Made by a program: the position numbers and the translations under genes. Of a DNA stretch of 15,812 bases, positions 14,888-15,812 are shown piece after piece. This DNA comes from PBB1 sp031380885 (GTDB taxonomy: Bacteria > Pseudomonadota > Gammaproteobacteria > Burkholderiales > Burkholderiaceae_C), in the NCBI GenBank assembly GCA_031380885.1, contig JANMXL010000134.1:1-15812 (forward strand), in the 5' to 3' direction. The first letter of the stretch is position 1; each line of letters opens with the position of its first letter. The notes beneath the pieces are model-generated. The model was given only the letters and a program-made list of their open reading frames with translations. It was not told the DNA's origin and ran no database searches.

Positions 14888-15136
14888 TCAAGCGCCGTCG
14901 ATCTTGCGCTGCAGGAAGGCCTGCAGGCTGCGGACGGTGGCGAAGACCTCGCCATCGATCTCTTCATCGTCCACCGAGATGCCCCAGCGCTCTTCGGCCG
15001 CGTTGATGATCGCCATCACGCCCATCGAGTCGAGCTCGGGCACCGTGCCTGCCAGCGGCGAATCGGCGCGCAAGCGCAGGCCGCGGCCTTCGAGCACCAG
15101 CGTGTCATCGAGCATCTTCAAGAGTTCGGCCAGCAC
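14888..15136 (-). CDS. Acyl carrier protein (second copy)
   Basis: An 82-residue stand-alone carrier protein. S37 in PELDSMGVMAII is the phosphopantetheine site. The following pattern EERWGISVDDEEIDGEVFATVRSLQAFL parallels the first carrier protein (same LDSM core, D-D-x-EI-x-G-x-VF block and SL-x-x-F end), so the two are paralogues of one specialised subgroup. The start codon is GTG at 15134-15136 with AAGGA 7 bases upstream. It lies 27 bp after the GNAT-like gene and adjoins the glycosyltransferase gene. The position suggests that it presents the acyl group to the GNAT-like protein or a neighbour; this is inference from order. Having two carriers may mean two acyl groups or two steps. Confidence 0.9.
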   Translation of the reverse strand: MLAELLKMLDDTLVLEGRGLRLRADSPLAGTVPELDSMGVMAIINAAEERWGISVDDEEIDGEVFATVRSLQAFLQRKIDGA

Positions 15137-15163
15137 GGATGTGTCCTTGGAAGTGAGGAGTCG

Positions 15164-15812
15164 TTACTGCACCAAGTCGAAGGCCAGCGACTCGCTGTAC
15201 AGGTAATCGACGGTGGCGGGGTCCAGCATCTGGGTGCGCACCAGTTTGCGATTGAAACCGCTCTGCACATGGCTGGGCCAGGGCGGCGTGCGGTCGAGGA
15301 AGCGGCACTCCACCAGGGTGAACAGGCATCCGCGCATCAGGCCGTGCGCGGTCACGCTGCGCAAGCAGCGCGCGAACACCGCGCGATCGCTGACGTGCAG
15401 CACCAGCGCGGCCGGCAGCTGGCGCACCTGCGCGCGCCGGGTGACGACGTGGCACCAGCCGTCCGCCCCGCCCACCACCAGGTGAGACAGCCAAGGCAGC
15501 CCACAGTGGTCTTCATAGGCCTGCAGTGCCTCGCCCTTCAGGCGGGCGCGAATCTGCTCGTCCTGCGTCAGCACCTGAACGCCAGGCTGCCAGCCAGGCA
15601 GGTTGGCGATCACCGCACGGCGCTCGTCGAGTTCGGTGAACTTGAGAAAGCGCAGCGTCGAGCCCACCACGGGGGTGGGCGAGAAGTCGGTGTAGGTCCC
15701 ATCGCCCTGGGCCAGCACGGCCATCGCCAGCCGCGTGCTGTGCTGGCGGTGCGAATGGCGCACGCACCAGCTGGTGATGTTGCAGAAGCGCTCCAGCCGG
15801 CCATTGATCTGG
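15164..15812 (-). CDS. GNAT-like acyltransferase (5' end outside window)
   Basis: At least 216 residues are visible and the frame is open to the window edge, so the N-terminus is missing. The visible part begins QINGRLERFCNITSW, then CVRHSHRQHSTRLAMAVLAQ and GTYTDFSPTPVVGSTLRFL. This resembles the N-x-S-W-x-V...R...L...T-x-T-D-x-S-P strand-helix-strand of GNAT-fold acyltransferases found in exosortase and EPS loci. The remaining 140 residues, ending YLYSESLAFDLVQ, hold no motif I recognise and may form a second half-domain. It would transfer an acyl group from CoA or from the carrier protein encoded 27 bp downstream (inference). It is the first visible gene of the right-hand operon. Assignment rests on pattern only. 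Confidence 0.6.
   Translation of the reverse strand, partial: QINGRLERFCNITSWCVRHSHRQHSTRLAMAVLAQGDGTYTDFSPTPVVGSTLRFLKFTELDERRAVIANLPGWQPGVQVLTQDEQIRARLKGEALQAYEDHCGLPWLSHLVVGGADGWCHVVTRRAQVRQLPAALVLHVSDRAVFARCLRSVTAHGLMRGCLFTLVECRFLDRTPPWPSHVQSGFNRKLVRTQMLDPATVDYLYSESLAFDLVQ

Noticed and set aside
1..15812. CRISPR array, rRNA genes, transposase or IS inverted repeats
   Set aside because: No regularly spaced repeats, rRNA sequence or transposase-like translation was seen on either strand.

Overview
The window is GC-rich, densely coded DNA. Its codon use, tRNA-His type and gene content fit a betaproteobacterium of the order Burkholderiales (Rubrivivax/Leptothrix/Methylibium-like). This is inferred from sequence character and remembered relatives, not from a search. 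It joins two units: the end of an integrative element on the left and a surface-polysaccharide locus on the right.

Left part (1-2228): a tyrosine integrase with all catalytic residues lies upstream of a HigB-HigA toxin-antitoxin pair, all on the minus strand. The element ends at a 50-bp copy of the 3' part of a histidine tRNA (anticodon arm, variable loop, T arm, 3' acceptor strand, CCA) with no 5' half. This is the signature of integration into the 3' end of tRNA-His. The intact tRNA-His gene is expected beyond the left edge. The old tRNA terminator survives just right of the fragment.

Central part (2522-9763, minus strand, read right to left): acyl carrier protein, secreted TPR protein, asparagine-synthetase-like amide ligase without a glutaminase nucleophile, DxD glycosyltransferase-like protein, Wzx-type flippase, RgpF-like glycan protein and SAM methyltransferase. 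Gaps between genes are short except for 242 bp before the amide ligase, so this is probably one operon.

Right part (9932-15812): an AMP-forming acyl-CoA ligase of the exosortase A-associated type lies on the plus strand, divergent from the first acyl carrier protein. Converging on it is a second minus-strand operon: GNAT-like protein (cut by the window edge), second acyl carrier protein, family 2 glycosyltransferase and two different membrane acyltransferase-3 (OafA-like) proteins.

Reading the genes together (inference): a repeat unit is assembled by glycosyltransferases, flipped by the Wzx protein and decorated with acyl and possibly amide groups. The ligase would activate a carboxylic acid and load it on one or both dedicated carrier proteins. 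The GNAT-like protein, the amide ligase or the membrane acyltransferases would then transfer it to sugar. No polymerase, exosortase or initiating transferase is in the window, so the locus continues to the right. The carrier-protein-based acyl decoration module is the most unusual content.
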